Source: Anaerolineales bacterium (GTDB taxonomy: Bacteria; Chloroflexota; Anaerolineae; Anaerolineales; UBA6663). From it: a stretch of 6,242 bases of DNA. A model generated the notes under the pieces. The model searched no databases, was not told the origin of the DNA, and worked only from the letters and a program-made list of their open reading frames with translations. Of the stretch, positions 1-5,842 are shown piece after piece (position 1 is the stretch's first letter; every line of letters begins with the position of its first letter). A program made the translations under genes and the position numbers. Location of the stretch: contig JAEURL010000525.1 of the NCBI GenBank assembly GCA_016789165.1, positions 1-6,242 on the forward strand, given 5' to 3'.

Positions 1-46
1 CCTCCTTGGGCTCGTCGGAATTATCCGTGAGAGAGGCTTCTGGCAC
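1..46 (-). CDS. 5' end of an unidentified gene leaving the window to the left
   Basis: Only the first 15 codons are inside the window. The proposed start is GTG at 46-44, translated MPEASLTDNSDEPKE, an acidic and probably disordered N-terminus. The start is chosen because a strong Shine-Dalgarno sequence, AAGGAG (60-55), lies 8 bases upstream. The frame stays open upstream to a TAG at 244-242, but third-position GC there is only about half (34 of 65 codons by hand count), unlike every real gene in the window, so that upstream part is read as leader rather than coding. A GTG at 88-86 is a possible longer start but has no comparable ribosome binding site. The gene runs in the same direction as rsgA but appears to have its own promoter at 262-289. 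The product cannot be named from 15 residues. Confidence 0.55.
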   Translation of the reverse strand, partial: MPEASLTDNSDEPKE

Positions 47-255
47 GCTTCTTGCTCCTTCAATATCGCTAAAGCCGGCCAGGCGCACCCAACCACGCCG
101 ACGAAATTCGCAAGGTCCACAGGACCAACCCTGGTTTGTACCATATCTGGCCCGGGACGCAAATGCGTTGGCCGGGAAACGAGACGAGCCGGGGCTGACA
201 GGGTATAACCTGGGCCGCAACTCACTGATAGATGGTACTTCCTATGGGGTTACTT
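47..255 (-). other. Long, possibly structured 5' leader (candidate cis-regulatory RNA)
   Basis: About 210 bases lie between the expected transcription start (near 255) and the GTG at 46. No frame here has the third-position GC bias of the neighbouring genes. Complementary segments seen by eye are GUACCAU (238-232) with AUGGUAC (144-138), a 7-bp long-range pairing that would close a domain. Inside it are CAGG (212-209) with CCUG (202-199), ACGC (168-165) with GCGU (160-157) around an AUUU loop, and GGCC (173-170) with GGCC (152-149). Downstream of it GGUCC (126-122) pairs with GGACC (118-114) around a UGU triloop. I could not match it to a known riboswitch, T-box or ribosomal-protein leader. 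Some of these short pairings are expected by chance, so the leader is well supported as non-coding but its structure is tentative. Confidence 0.4.
55..60 (-). promoter_or_regulatory. Shine-Dalgarno sequence AAGGAG for the left-edge gene
   Basis: AAGGAG on the minus strand is followed after 8 bases by GTG at 46-44. It is one of only two strong ribosome binding sites seen in the window and it fixes the start of the left-edge gene. The bases GCUUU (75-71) and GAAGC (51-47) could pair to hold this site in a 19-base loop; that pairing is inference by eye. Confidence 0.6.
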
Positions 256-261
256 CCAAAC

Positions 262-289
262 ATTATACTAACTCAAGAGGGTGAGTCAA
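262..289 (-). promoter_or_regulatory. Sigma-70-type promoter reading leftward
   Basis: On the minus strand TTGACT (289-284) is separated by 16 bases from a perfect TATAAT (267-262). The predicted transcription start is near 255. It lies just downstream of the rsgA stop codon (335-333) and reads toward the left-edge gene, so that gene is probably transcribed independently of the maf-PBP-rsgA operon. The local sequence is much richer in A+T than the flanking genes, as expected for a promoter. Confidence 0.65.
271..286. promoter_or_regulatory. Dyad ACTCA-N6-TGAGT inside the leftward promoter
   Basis: A perfect 5-bp inverted repeat, ACTCA (271-275) and TGAGT (282-286), lies between the -35 and -10 hexamers of the leftward promoter and overlaps the last three bases of the -35. 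A wider pair, AACTC (270-274) and GAGTT (291-295), surrounds it. This position is typical of a repressor operator, but the arms are short and chance cannot be excluded. Confidence 0.3.
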
Positions 290-332
290 CGAGTTTTGGT
301 TAGAAATCGGCTGTGAAGGCCAACTCTCCGGG

Positions 333-1292
333 CTATTCCTCCGCTGTTCCGCCCGCTGACTGCGTGAGCCGCATCCGACAGTAGCTTTGGTAGCGGGAGG
401 CCGCCATTGAGCCGGCCTCGACCGCGGCGCGGACCGCGCAGCCGGGCTCGTTTAGGTGAGTACAGTTGTTGAAGGTGCAGAGCGCCACCAAGGGCCGCAT
501 CTCCACAAAGTAACCATCCAGCTCTTCCGGCTCGATATCCCACAAGGCCAGCGCCCGCATGCCGGGGGTATCGGCCACGAAGCCGCCCTCGGCCAGCGGC
601 AGAAGCTCAGAGTAAACCGTGGTGTGGCGCCCTTTTTGAGTGGCGCGGGAGATGGTTTGCGCCCGCAGGCCCAGGCCGGGCTGGACGGCGTTCAGCAAGC
701 TGGATTTGCCCACCCCCGACGGCCCGGCCAGCACGGACAGCCGGCCGTGTAAGCGCTGCCGCAGTTCGTCAACGCCGGTCCCCAGCCGCGCCGACGTGTA
801 AAGCACCGGATACCCGAGGGGCGGGTAAAGGCCGAATAAGGCTTCCGCCTGGGCCGGGGATGTCAGGTCTGACTTATTGGCACAGATCACGGCCGGCAGC
901 CCGGCCGCCTCGGCCATCACCAGGAAACGGTCCAAGGCCCCTAACCGCGGCGCCGGCTCCGCGCAGGCGAAGACAAACACCACCTGGTCCGGGTTGGCGA
1001 TGATGACCTGGGCCCGCTCCTGGGCGGCGGCGCGTTGACCGGAGCGGCCATGGCCGGTGGGCGCCTGGCGGGCCAGCACGCTGTGGCGCGGCTGCACCGC
1101 CTCGATCATGCCTTTCCCATCCGCCTGCAGCGAGAGCGTGACCTGATCGCCAATGGCGGCCAGGTCCGCATTCCGGCGTTGGTGTTTCAGCCGGCCCCGC
1201 AGATGGCAGACCACGGTCTGCCCGGCCGAGGTGAGGACGGTGAAGAAGCCGCTCTGGGCCCGAATGATGATGCCGGAGAGATGGTGGGTCAC
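333..1292 (-). CDS. rsgA: Ribosome small-subunit-dependent GTPase A (RsgA/YjeQ)
   Basis: RsgA is a circularly permuted GTPase that binds the 30S subunit and releases late assembly factors while checking the decoding centre. The 319 residues show the expected order: an N-terminal OB-fold (about 1-68); then the permuted G domain with G4 NKSD (139-142), G1 P-loop GPSGVGKSS (190-198), G2 GRHTT (221-225) and G3 DTPG (241-244); then a C-terminal zinc-binding domain with C272, C277, H279 and C285. The Cys/His spacing (5, 2, 6) is the same as in E. coli RsgA. The start is GTG at 1292-1290; no Shine-Dalgarno sequence is visible, but the stop of the upstream PBP gene is only four bases away, so translation probably depends on coupling. 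The stop is TAG at 335-333. It is the last gene of the maf-PBP-rsgA operon, and no clear intrinsic terminator follows it. Confidence 0.97.
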   Translation of the reverse strand: MTHHLSGIIIRAQSGFFTVLTSAGQTVVCHLRGRLKHQRRNADLAAIGDQVTLSLQADGKGMIEAVQPRHSVLARQAPTGHGRSGQRAAAQERAQVIIANPDQVVFVFACAEPAPRLGALDRFLVMAEAAGLPAVICANKSDLTSPAQAEALFGLYPPLGYPVLYTSARLGTGVDELRQRLHGRLSVLAGPSGVGKSSLLNAVQPGLGLRAQTISRATQKGRHTTVYSELLPLAEGGFVADTPGMRALALWDIEPEELDGYFVEMRPLVALCTFNNCTHLNEPGCAVRAAVEAGSMAASRYQSYCRMRLTQSAGGTAEE

Positions 1293-1296
1293 ACGC

Positions 1297-3552
1297 TTAT
1301 GGTGCAGGCGTCGGGGTGGGCGTCACGGAGGACGCGGGGGTGAGGCCGCCGGCCACGCCGAAATCGGTCTCCCAGGGCAGCAGGGTGGCCGGCCGGCCGA
1401 GGAAATACAGCTCCACGATCCGGCGGAACAAGGGCGCGGCCACGTCGGAGCCCTCGCCGCCGTTCTCCACGATCACCACGCCGGCAATGTCAGGCCGGTC
1501 GGGCTGCTCGGCCTCCGTGTAGCCCGCGAACCACGAGTGCGGCAGGCCGGCATTGTTCTGGGCCGTGCCGGTCTTGCCGGCCACCGGGATGCCCAGGTTC
1601 AGAAAGCGATGGCGGGCGGTGCCGCCCGGCTCGCTGGTGACGGCGTGCAGGCCCTCGCGGATGGCCTGCAACTGGTCGGCGGCCAGGGGCAGCTGCCCGT
1701 TGACGATCGGCTGAAACGTGTAGGTCGGCTCGCCGCCGGGCGGCGCGATCTTCTGGACCAATTGCGGCCGGTACAAGGTGCCGCCGTTGCGCACCGCCGC
1801 GATCATCTCGGCCACTTGCAGCGGGGTCACCAGCACGTACCCCTGGCCGATGCCCATGTTCACACTGTCGCCGGGCCGCCAGGCGTCGGCGTAGGTGCTC
1901 TGCTTCCAGGCCGGGTCCGGCACCAGGCCCGGCGCCTCGGCCACCTGGCCGACCTGGGTGAAGGCCCCCAAACCGAACTGGCGCGCCACCTGCGGCAGGA
2001 AATCCGGGTTGAAGCCGTCCAGGTCCAACGCGATGGTGTAGAAATACGGGTTGCAGGAGGTCTGCAGGGCCTGGACCAGGGTGATCTTGCCCGGCGGTTT
2101 GATGTTGGTGCCGTAGGTCCAGTTGTACTTGAGCGCGCTCGGGCCGAGGCCGTTCCAGACGTTGCCGCAGTTGACGACGGTCTCGCGCGTGTACAGGCCG
2201 GAGAGCATGGCCGCGCCCATCACCGGGATCTTGAAGACCGAGCCGGGCGGGTAGGCGCTTTGCGTGGCGCGGTTGAGCAGGCGGTTGTCCGGGTCGGCCA
2301 GCACCTCGGCCAGCTGGGCGCTGTTGGGGTTGGTGGGGTCAAACAGGTTCGGGTCGAAGGTGGGGCTGGAGGCCATGGCCAGGACCGCGCCGGTGGCCGG
2401 GTCCAGGATGATGATCGCGCCGCGGAAGCCGGCCAGCGCCTGCTGAACGGCCAGCTGCAAGTCGCGGTCGAGGGTGGTGGTGATGGCCTGGGCCGGCTGG
2501 CGCTGGCGCTCGGCCAGCGGGACAGCGCGCCCATCCGGGAAGACCACACTCAACGTGCCGCCGCGGCTGCCGGCCAGGTAGGCCTCGCCCCAGGCCTCCA
2601 GGCCGGCCTGCCCAACGCGCTCGTCGCCGGTGTAACCCAAGGCCTGATACTCGGCGAGCCGCTCGGGCGGGACGGCGCCCAGATAGCCCACCACCTGCGG
2701 GGCCGCGCCCCCCAACGGATAGAAGCGGGTCGGGTAGTTGCGCAAGATCAGACCCGGCAGCTGGTTGAGCGCGGCCAGGTGGGCCTGCACGTCGTTGGCG
2801 TTGGCCTCGCCCAGCGGCACATACCAATCCGGCCGCGCGTCCGCATACTTGGCGCGCAGCGCCTCCGGGCTTTGGCCCAGCAGCGGCGCGACCGCGGCCA
2901 GCAGGGCGGCCTCATCCTGGATCAACCCCGGCTGCACGCCGATGGCCACGGCTTCGCCCTGGACCGCCAGGCCCAGGCCGTTCCGGTCGTAGATGTTGCC
3001 GCGCGCCGGGAAAGAGGCCTGCACCGAGAGCGTCCCGCCGCCGGCCATCTCCGGCAGGATCAGGCCGTCCGTCCAGGCCACGGCCCAGCCGCCGCCCGTA
3101 TAGACGAGAGGCATCGTGATCCGGCGCGTAATCTCGCCGAACAGGGCCGAGCGCACCGTGACCTCGAAGAGCACGCTGGCGTTCGTCCCGCTCTTGAGCG
3201 TGTTGAAGGTCTGGGTCTGGATGGCGGTCACGGCGGCGGTGCCGGCCAGGTCCAGGTAGCGGGCCTGAAAATCAGCCGGCGCCACGGCGTCCTGGCTGAG
3301 CGGCGAGAGCAGCGAGTACATGCCGGCGTAATCGCCGCGCTCCCAGGCGCTCAAGAAGGTCTGGGCCGTGCCCAGCGGATCCGGCGTGGCCAGGGTGGCG
3401 GTGGGCGCGGCCGGCGTCAGGGTGGGGGGCGGCTGCAGCGCGGAACAGGCGGCGAGAAGGCAGACCAGCAACCCCAATGGCCAATGGCCCAGGCGCGCGG
3501 CGGCCGGCCGGCGCCCGGCCGAGCGGGGGCGGGGAGGATGGGAGGTGGTCAT
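1297..3552 (-). CDS. Lipoprotein class B penicillin-binding protein (MecA_N/NTF2-like plus transpeptidase)
   Basis: This is a DD-transpeptidase that would cross-link peptidoglycan outside the membrane. The 751 residues show: a basic N-terminus; a hydrophobic stretch ending in lipobox LAAC with C36 as the likely lipidated residue; a Pro/Thr linker (41-57); an NTF2-like MecA_N-type domain (about 58-165); the PBP dimerisation domain beginning near RGNIYDRNG (184-192); and the transpeptidase domain (about 360-715). All three catalytic motifs are intact: SVFK (S438 nucleophile, K441), SCN (499-501) and KTGT (660-663). The tail is Thr/Pro-rich. The layout matches the MecA/PBP3-like group rather than PBP2 or FtsI with a simple membrane anchor. 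There is no transglycosylase domain. The ATG (3552-3550) directly follows the maf TAA and has no Shine-Dalgarno sequence of its own, implying translational coupling. Resistance to beta-lactams cannot be inferred from the motifs alone. Confidence 0.95.
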   Translation of the reverse strand: MTTSHPPRPRSAGRRPAAARLGHWPLGLLVCLLAACSALQPPPTLTPAAPTATLATPDPLGTAQTFLSAWERGDYAGMYSLLSPLSQDAVAPADFQARYLDLAGTAAVTAIQTQTFNTLKSGTNASVLFEVTVRSALFGEITRRITMPLVYTGGGWAVAWTDGLILPEMAGGGTLSVQASFPARGNIYDRNGLGLAVQGEAVAIGVQPGLIQDEAALLAAVAPLLGQSPEALRAKYADARPDWYVPLGEANANDVQAHLAALNQLPGLILRNYPTRFYPLGGAAPQVVGYLGAVPPERLAEYQALGYTGDERVGQAGLEAWGEAYLAGSRGGTLSVVFPDGRAVPLAERQRQPAQAITTTLDRDLQLAVQQALAGFRGAIIILDPATGAVLAMASSPTFDPNLFDPTNPNSAQLAEVLADPDNRLLNRATQSAYPPGSVFKIPVMGAAMLSGLYTRETVVNCGNVWNGLGPSALKYNWTYGTNIKPPGKITLVQALQTSCNPYFYTIALDLDGFNPDFLPQVARQFGLGAFTQVGQVAEAPGLVPDPAWKQSTYADAWRPGDSVNMGIGQGYVLVTPLQVAEMIAAVRNGGTLYRPQLVQKIAPPGGEPTYTFQPIVNGQLPLAADQLQAIREGLHAVTSEPGGTARHRFLNLGIPVAGKTGTAQNNAGLPHSWFAGYTEAEQPDRPDIAGVVIVENGGEGSDVAAPLFRRIVELYFLGRPATLLPWETDFGVAGGLTPASSVTPTPTPAP

Positions 3553-4215
3553 TTACACGGGTTCGTTGAGGAGGCGCTCAAACACCGGGCAGGCGTACGG
3601 AATGAAGGCCTGGCACTCGGCCGGCAGGTCGGTGAGCGCGTCCAGGCCCAGCCGGCGCAGACGCCGCAGCAGGTGGCAGAGCGGCAGGCCCATGACGTTG
3701 GCGAAGCAGTCCACGAAGGCGGCCCGGTCCACGGGCTGGAAGGCCGGATGCTGGATGGCGTAGGCGCCGGCCTTGTCCAGCGGATCGCCGGTGGCCACGT
3801 AGGCCTCCAGTTCGGCGGCGCTGTAGGCCCGCATCGGCACCCGGGAGCGGGCCAGATCGGTGAAGGCCTGCCCAGTCACGGTATCCAGCACGGTGATGGC
3901 CGTCAGTACGATGTGCTCGCGGCCGCGCAGCTGCGTCAGCATGGCCCGGGCCTCGGCGGCGTCGCCGGGCTTGTTGAGAATCTGCCCATCGATGACCACG
4001 GTGGTGTCCGAGCCGATGACGAGCGCGCCCGCCGGCGCGGCGTGGGCCGCGCTGCGCGCTTTCAACTCGCTCAGCCGGCGGACGAAGGCCTCCGGGGCCT
4101 CGCCCGGCAGCGGCGTCTCGTCGGCGTTGGCGGCGAGGGTGGTGAAGGTCCAGCCGGCCAGGGCCAGCAGTTGCCGCCGGCGGGGCGAGGCGGACGCTAA
4201 AAGGAGGGGACGCAT
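3553..4215 (-). CDS. maf: Maf-family nucleotide pyrophosphatase
   Basis: Maf proteins hydrolyse non-canonical or modified nucleoside triphosphates (dTTP/UTP or m7GTP type depending on subgroup) to the monophosphate and pyrophosphate, and were first linked to septum inhibition. The 220 residues carry the family signatures: SASPRR (8-13) near the N-terminus, E33, the SDT motif with D70, KP (82-83), GDPLDKAGAYAIQ (143-155) and NVMGLP (173-178). After AYAIQ the usual glycine-containing segment is replaced by HPAFQPV, and the last 40 residues form a slightly long tail. The ATG at 4215-4213 is the start, as it begins exactly at the conserved N-terminal strand. No Shine-Dalgarno sequence is visible. 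It is the first gene of the leftward operon, with its TAA (3555-3553) abutting the PBP start. The substrate subgroup cannot be settled by eye. Confidence 0.94.
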   Translation of the reverse strand: MRPLLLASASPRRRQLLALAGWTFTTLAANADETPLPGEAPEAFVRRLSELKARSAAHAAPAGALVIGSDTTVVIDGQILNKPGDAAEARAMLTQLRGREHIVLTAITVLDTVTGQAFTDLARSRVPMRAYSAAELEAYVATGDPLDKAGAYAIQHPAFQPVDRAAFVDCFANVMGLPLCHLLRRLRRLGLDALTDLPAECQAFIPYACPVFERLLNEPV

Positions 4216-4235
4216 GGGAGTTCATTCTATATCAA

Positions 4236-4243
4236 CTTATAAT
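4236..4243. promoter_or_regulatory. Shared, symmetric -10 element between maf and trmD
   Basis: The palindromic core TTATAA (4237-4242) gives a perfect TATAAT on the plus strand (4238-4243), facing trmD, and a TATAAG on the minus strand (4241-4236), facing maf. Neither direction has a good -35 hexamer at 16-18 bases. Predicted starts would be near 4250 for trmD (leader about 40 bases) and near 4229 for maf (leader about 14 bases). It is the only A+T-rich patch in the 75-base divergent gap, which supports a promoter role. The use in both directions is inference. Confidence 0.45.
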
Positions 4244-4290
4244 GCGCGTTGGGGCCGGGAGTTTGGACCTGGCCGCCGGGCGAGGCCGCG

Positions 4291-5061
4291 ATGCGTTTTG
4301 ATATCTTCACGCTGTTCCCCGAAATCTGCACGCCCTATCTGAACGAGTCGATCCTGAAGCGCGCCCAGGCGGCCGGCCTGGTGGAAGTGGCCGTGCACAA
4401 CCCGCGCGATTACACCGAGGACAAGCACCGGGTGACGGACGACCTGCCGTACGGCGGCGGCGGCGGGATGGTGATGAAACCGGAGCCGATCTTTGCGGCG
4501 GTGGAAGCGGTCTTGGGCATACGGGCGGCGGGCCAGGATGACCCCGGCGTCCCTATCGTCCTCCTCACCCCTCAGGGCCGGCCGTTCACGCAAGCGGTGG
4601 CGCAGGAACTGGCGCGGCACCCGCGCCTGGCCCTGATCTGCGGCCGCTACGAGGGCTTTGACGAGCGCATCCGCCAGCACCTGGCCACGGACGAGATCTC
4701 CATCGGCGATTACGTGCTGACCGGCGGAGAGCTGGGGGCGCTGGTGATCGTGGACGCGGTGGCGCGCCTGCTGCCGGGCGTCCTGGGCGACCCGACTGGC
4801 GCCGAGGATGACTCGTTCGCATCCGGCCTCCTGGAATATCCGCACTACACGCGGCCGGCCGAGTTCCGCGGCTGGACGGTGCCGGAGGCGCTCTTGAGCG
4901 GCGACCATGCCCGCATCGCCCAGTGGCGCCGGCGGGAAGCCCTGCGCCGGACCTTTCTGCGCCGGCCGGATCTGCTGTTCAACCTGGAGCTGTCTGAGGC
5001 CGACAAGCGCTGGCTCGGCCAGGTGGCGGAGGAGATCGTGGCGACGCGGCCTGCCTCTTGA
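4291..5061 (+). CDS. trmD: tRNA (guanine-N1)-methyltransferase TrmD
   Basis: TrmD uses S-adenosylmethionine to methylate N1 of G37 next to the anticodon, preventing +1 frameshifting. The 256 residues fit the family length. Visible motifs are the N-terminal FDIFTLFPE (3-11), HNPRDYTEDKHRVTDD (36-51), YGGGGGMVM (54-62), LTPQG (92-96), CGRYEGFDER (117-126), and the trefoil-knot cofactor loop with IGDYVLTGGE (138-147). The proposed catalytic pair is R159 and D174 (in DDSF), spaced 15 residues as in E. coli R154/D169. PHYTRP (184-189) and the C-terminal LLSGDH and RRPDLL segments are intact. The ATG at 4291 is chosen because the family starts at this strand and GAGG (4282-4285) lies 5 bases upstream; an in-frame TTG at 4249 would add 14 non-conserved residues. 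The usual partners rpsP, rimM and rplS are not adjacent. Confidence 0.98.
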   Translation: MRFDIFTLFPEICTPYLNESILKRAQAAGLVEVAVHNPRDYTEDKHRVTDDLPYGGGGGMVMKPEPIFAAVEAVLGIRAAGQDDPGVPIVLLTPQGRPFTQAVAQELARHPRLALICGRYEGFDERIRQHLATDEISIGDYVLTGGELGALVIVDAVARLLPGVLGDPTGAEDDSFASGLLEYPHYTRPAEFRGWTVPEALLSGDHARIAQWRRREALRRTFLRRPDLLFNLELSEADKRWLGQVAEEIVATRPAS

Positions 5062-5062
5062 A

Positions 5063-5096
5063 GGGCCGCCCGGCGACTTCATTATCGGGCGGCGCC
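5063..5096 (+). terminator. GC-rich hairpin just after trmD, without a T-run
   Basis: GCCGCCCG (5065-5072) and CGGGCGGC (5086-5093) form a perfect 8-bp stem around a 13-base loop, extended by GG (5063-5064) with CC (5095-5096) across a one-base bulge. It starts two bases after the trmD stop codon. There is no T-tract after it, so it may be a weak or factor-assisted terminator or a 3'-end stabiliser rather than a classic intrinsic terminator. Confidence 0.45.
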
Positions 5097-5130
5097 CCCA
5101 GCCGGAAATGCACCCGGTCCCGGTTGGGCG

Positions 5131-5159
5131 TTGACGGTCGGCCCCGGCGGGGAGATAAT
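5131..5159 (+). promoter_or_regulatory. Sigma-70-type promoter for the sigma-factor operon
   Basis: TTGACG (5131-5136) and GATAAT (5154-5159) are each one base from consensus and are separated by the ideal 17 bases. The expected start is near 5166, giving a leader of about 100 bases before the ATG at 5267. The leader contains the hairpin at 5182-5207. Confidence 0.55.
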
Positions 5160-5181
5160 CGGACCTAGACATGGTGATTTA

Positions 5182-5207
5182 CCGGGCCGCGGGGGGGGCC
5201 GGCCCGG
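5182..5207 (+). repeat. Perfect 8-bp inverted repeat with a G8 loop in the sigma-factor leader
   Basis: CCGGGCCG (5182-5189) and CGGCCCGG (5200-5207) are exact reverse complements around a 10-base loop that contains eight consecutive G (5191-5198). In RNA this would be a very stable stem in the leader of the sigma factor. It could be an attenuator, a protein site or simply a by-product of high GC; no T-run follows it. The G run is also a place where sequencing length errors are likely. Confidence 0.5.
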
Positions 5208-5209
5208 AG

Positions 5210-5240
5210 TTGAACCTTGGGCGGACCGATTAAGTAATAT
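5210..5240 (+). promoter_or_regulatory. Weak second promoter candidate nearer the sigma-factor gene
   Basis: TTGAAC (5210-5215) and TAATAT (5235-5240) lie 19 bases apart in an A+T-richer patch. The GAACCTT at 5212-5218 loosely recalls the GAAC core of ECF-sigma -35 elements, so self-regulation is conceivable. Each hexamer matches the sigma-70 consensus at only four of six bases and the spacing is long. Confidence 0.22.
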
Positions 5241-5266
5241 ACCAATACCTTGCGATCACCCTGCCT

Positions 5267-5842
5267 ATGAGCACTGCTGACACCGCTACCATCCTGCGTC
5301 TGCAAGCCGGCAACCTGGAAGCTCTGGGCGAGCTGTACGATCGCTACCGCCTAATCGTGTACCACACGGCCCTGGCCATCACGCGCGACCCGGACGTGGC
5401 CGACGACATCCTGCAGGAGGCCTTCCTGCGCCTGCACACCTACGCGGCCAGTGTGAAGTCGGAGCTGCCCCTGGCGCCCTGGCTGTACCGGGTGACCATC
5501 AACCTGAGCTACACCTGGTTCTCGCGCCGGCGCTGGCTGGCGCCGCTGGACGAGTTTTTGGAGAAGCTCACCGGGCCGGCCCGGCATCACCCGGAGCCGG
5601 CCGCCGAACAGCGCGATGCGCACGAGGCCATGCAGCGCGCAATCGATGCCCTGCCTTTCAACCAACGGGTGGTCGTCGTCCTGCACTATCTGAACGACCT
5701 CAGCCTGCAAGAGATCGCCGAGATCCTCAAGTGCCCGGTCGGAACCGTGAAGTCCCGCTTGTACTATGCGCGGGAGACCCTGCGCCAGAAACTCGAGGGC
5801 AGCGCGTTCTCGCCCGAGGTGGCTTATGAATTTACGCGGTAA
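5267..5842 (+). CDS. ECF-type (sigma-70 family) RNA polymerase sigma factor
   Basis: The 191-residue protein has the two-domain form of group 4 sigma factors, which direct RNA polymerase to a small regulon. Region 2 spans about 17-88 and includes ELYDRYRLIVYHTALAI (22-38) and the DDILQEAFLR core-binding and -10 recognition segment (46-55). A variable linker (about 89-117) follows. Region 4 (about 120-176) has the helix-turn-helix LSLQEIAEILKCPVGTVKSR (145-164), which would read the -35. There is no region 1 or 3. The ATG at 5267 begins just before the first helix; no Shine-Dalgarno sequence is visible upstream. The C-terminal codons overlap the next gene by 17 bases, so the two are probably co-translated. 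The ECF subgroup and target promoters cannot be assigned by eye. Confidence 0.94.
   Translation: MSTADTATILRLQAGNLEALGELYDRYRLIVYHTALAITRDPDVADDILQEAFLRLHTYAASVKSELPLAPWLYRVTINLSYTWFSRRRWLAPLDEFLEKLTGPARHHPEPAAEQRDAHEAMQRAIDALPFNQRVVVVLHYLNDLSLQEIAEILKCPVGTVKSRLYYARETLRQKLEGSAFSPEVAYEFTR
5816..5822 (+). promoter_or_regulatory. Shine-Dalgarno sequence GAGGTGG inside the sigma-factor gene
   Basis: GAGGTGG, inside the last codons of the sigma-factor gene, lies 3 bases upstream of ATG 5826. Its GAGGTG core matches the anti-Shine-Dalgarno sequence and decides the start of the overlapping downstream gene in favour of 5826 over the in-frame ATG at 5766. Confidence 0.6.

Noticed and set aside
1..144. 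Minus-strand frame starting ATG 144 in another phase
   Set aside because: No ribosome binding site, and it uses AT-ending and rare-type codons (ATA, TTA, AGG) unlike the neighbouring genes.
1..241. Upstream extension of the left-edge minus-strand frame, containing a CGPC motif
   Set aside because: The frame is open from 241, but third-position GC is only about 52% and no start with a Shine-Dalgarno sequence exists there. The strong AAGGAG before GTG 46 fits better; the CGPC is probably chance, although a real longer N-terminus is not fully excluded.
47..255. T-box, cobalamin or other known riboswitch in the leader
   Set aside because: The AGGGUUGG near 132-125 resembles but does not match the T-box AGGGUGGNACC sequence, and no other diagnostic core motif was found by eye.
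6..284. Plus-strand open frame of 92 codons in the left intergenic region
   Set aside because: No ribosome binding site, no coding bias like the neighbours, and it runs antisense through a strong promoter and leader.
1153..4200. Plus-strand open frame of 1015 codons antisense to the PBP and maf
   Set aside because: It is a shadow of high GC content: low-complexity Gly/Arg/Ala/Gln/His-rich translation with no recognisable domain, opposite two clear protein families with intact motifs.
4249..4290. Longer TTG start for trmD
   Set aside because: It adds 14 residues not seen in the family and would almost coincide with the predicted transcription start; ATG 4291 has GAGG upstream and starts at the conserved strand.
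4237..5172. Minus-strand open frame of 311 codons antisense to trmD
   Set aside because: Arg/Gln/Ala-rich translation without motifs, entirely opposite a fully conserved TrmD.
5766..5825. Longer ATG start for the 100-residue protein
   Set aside because: It would overlap the sigma-factor HTH region by over 70 bases, and GAGGTGG sits correctly for ATG 5826.
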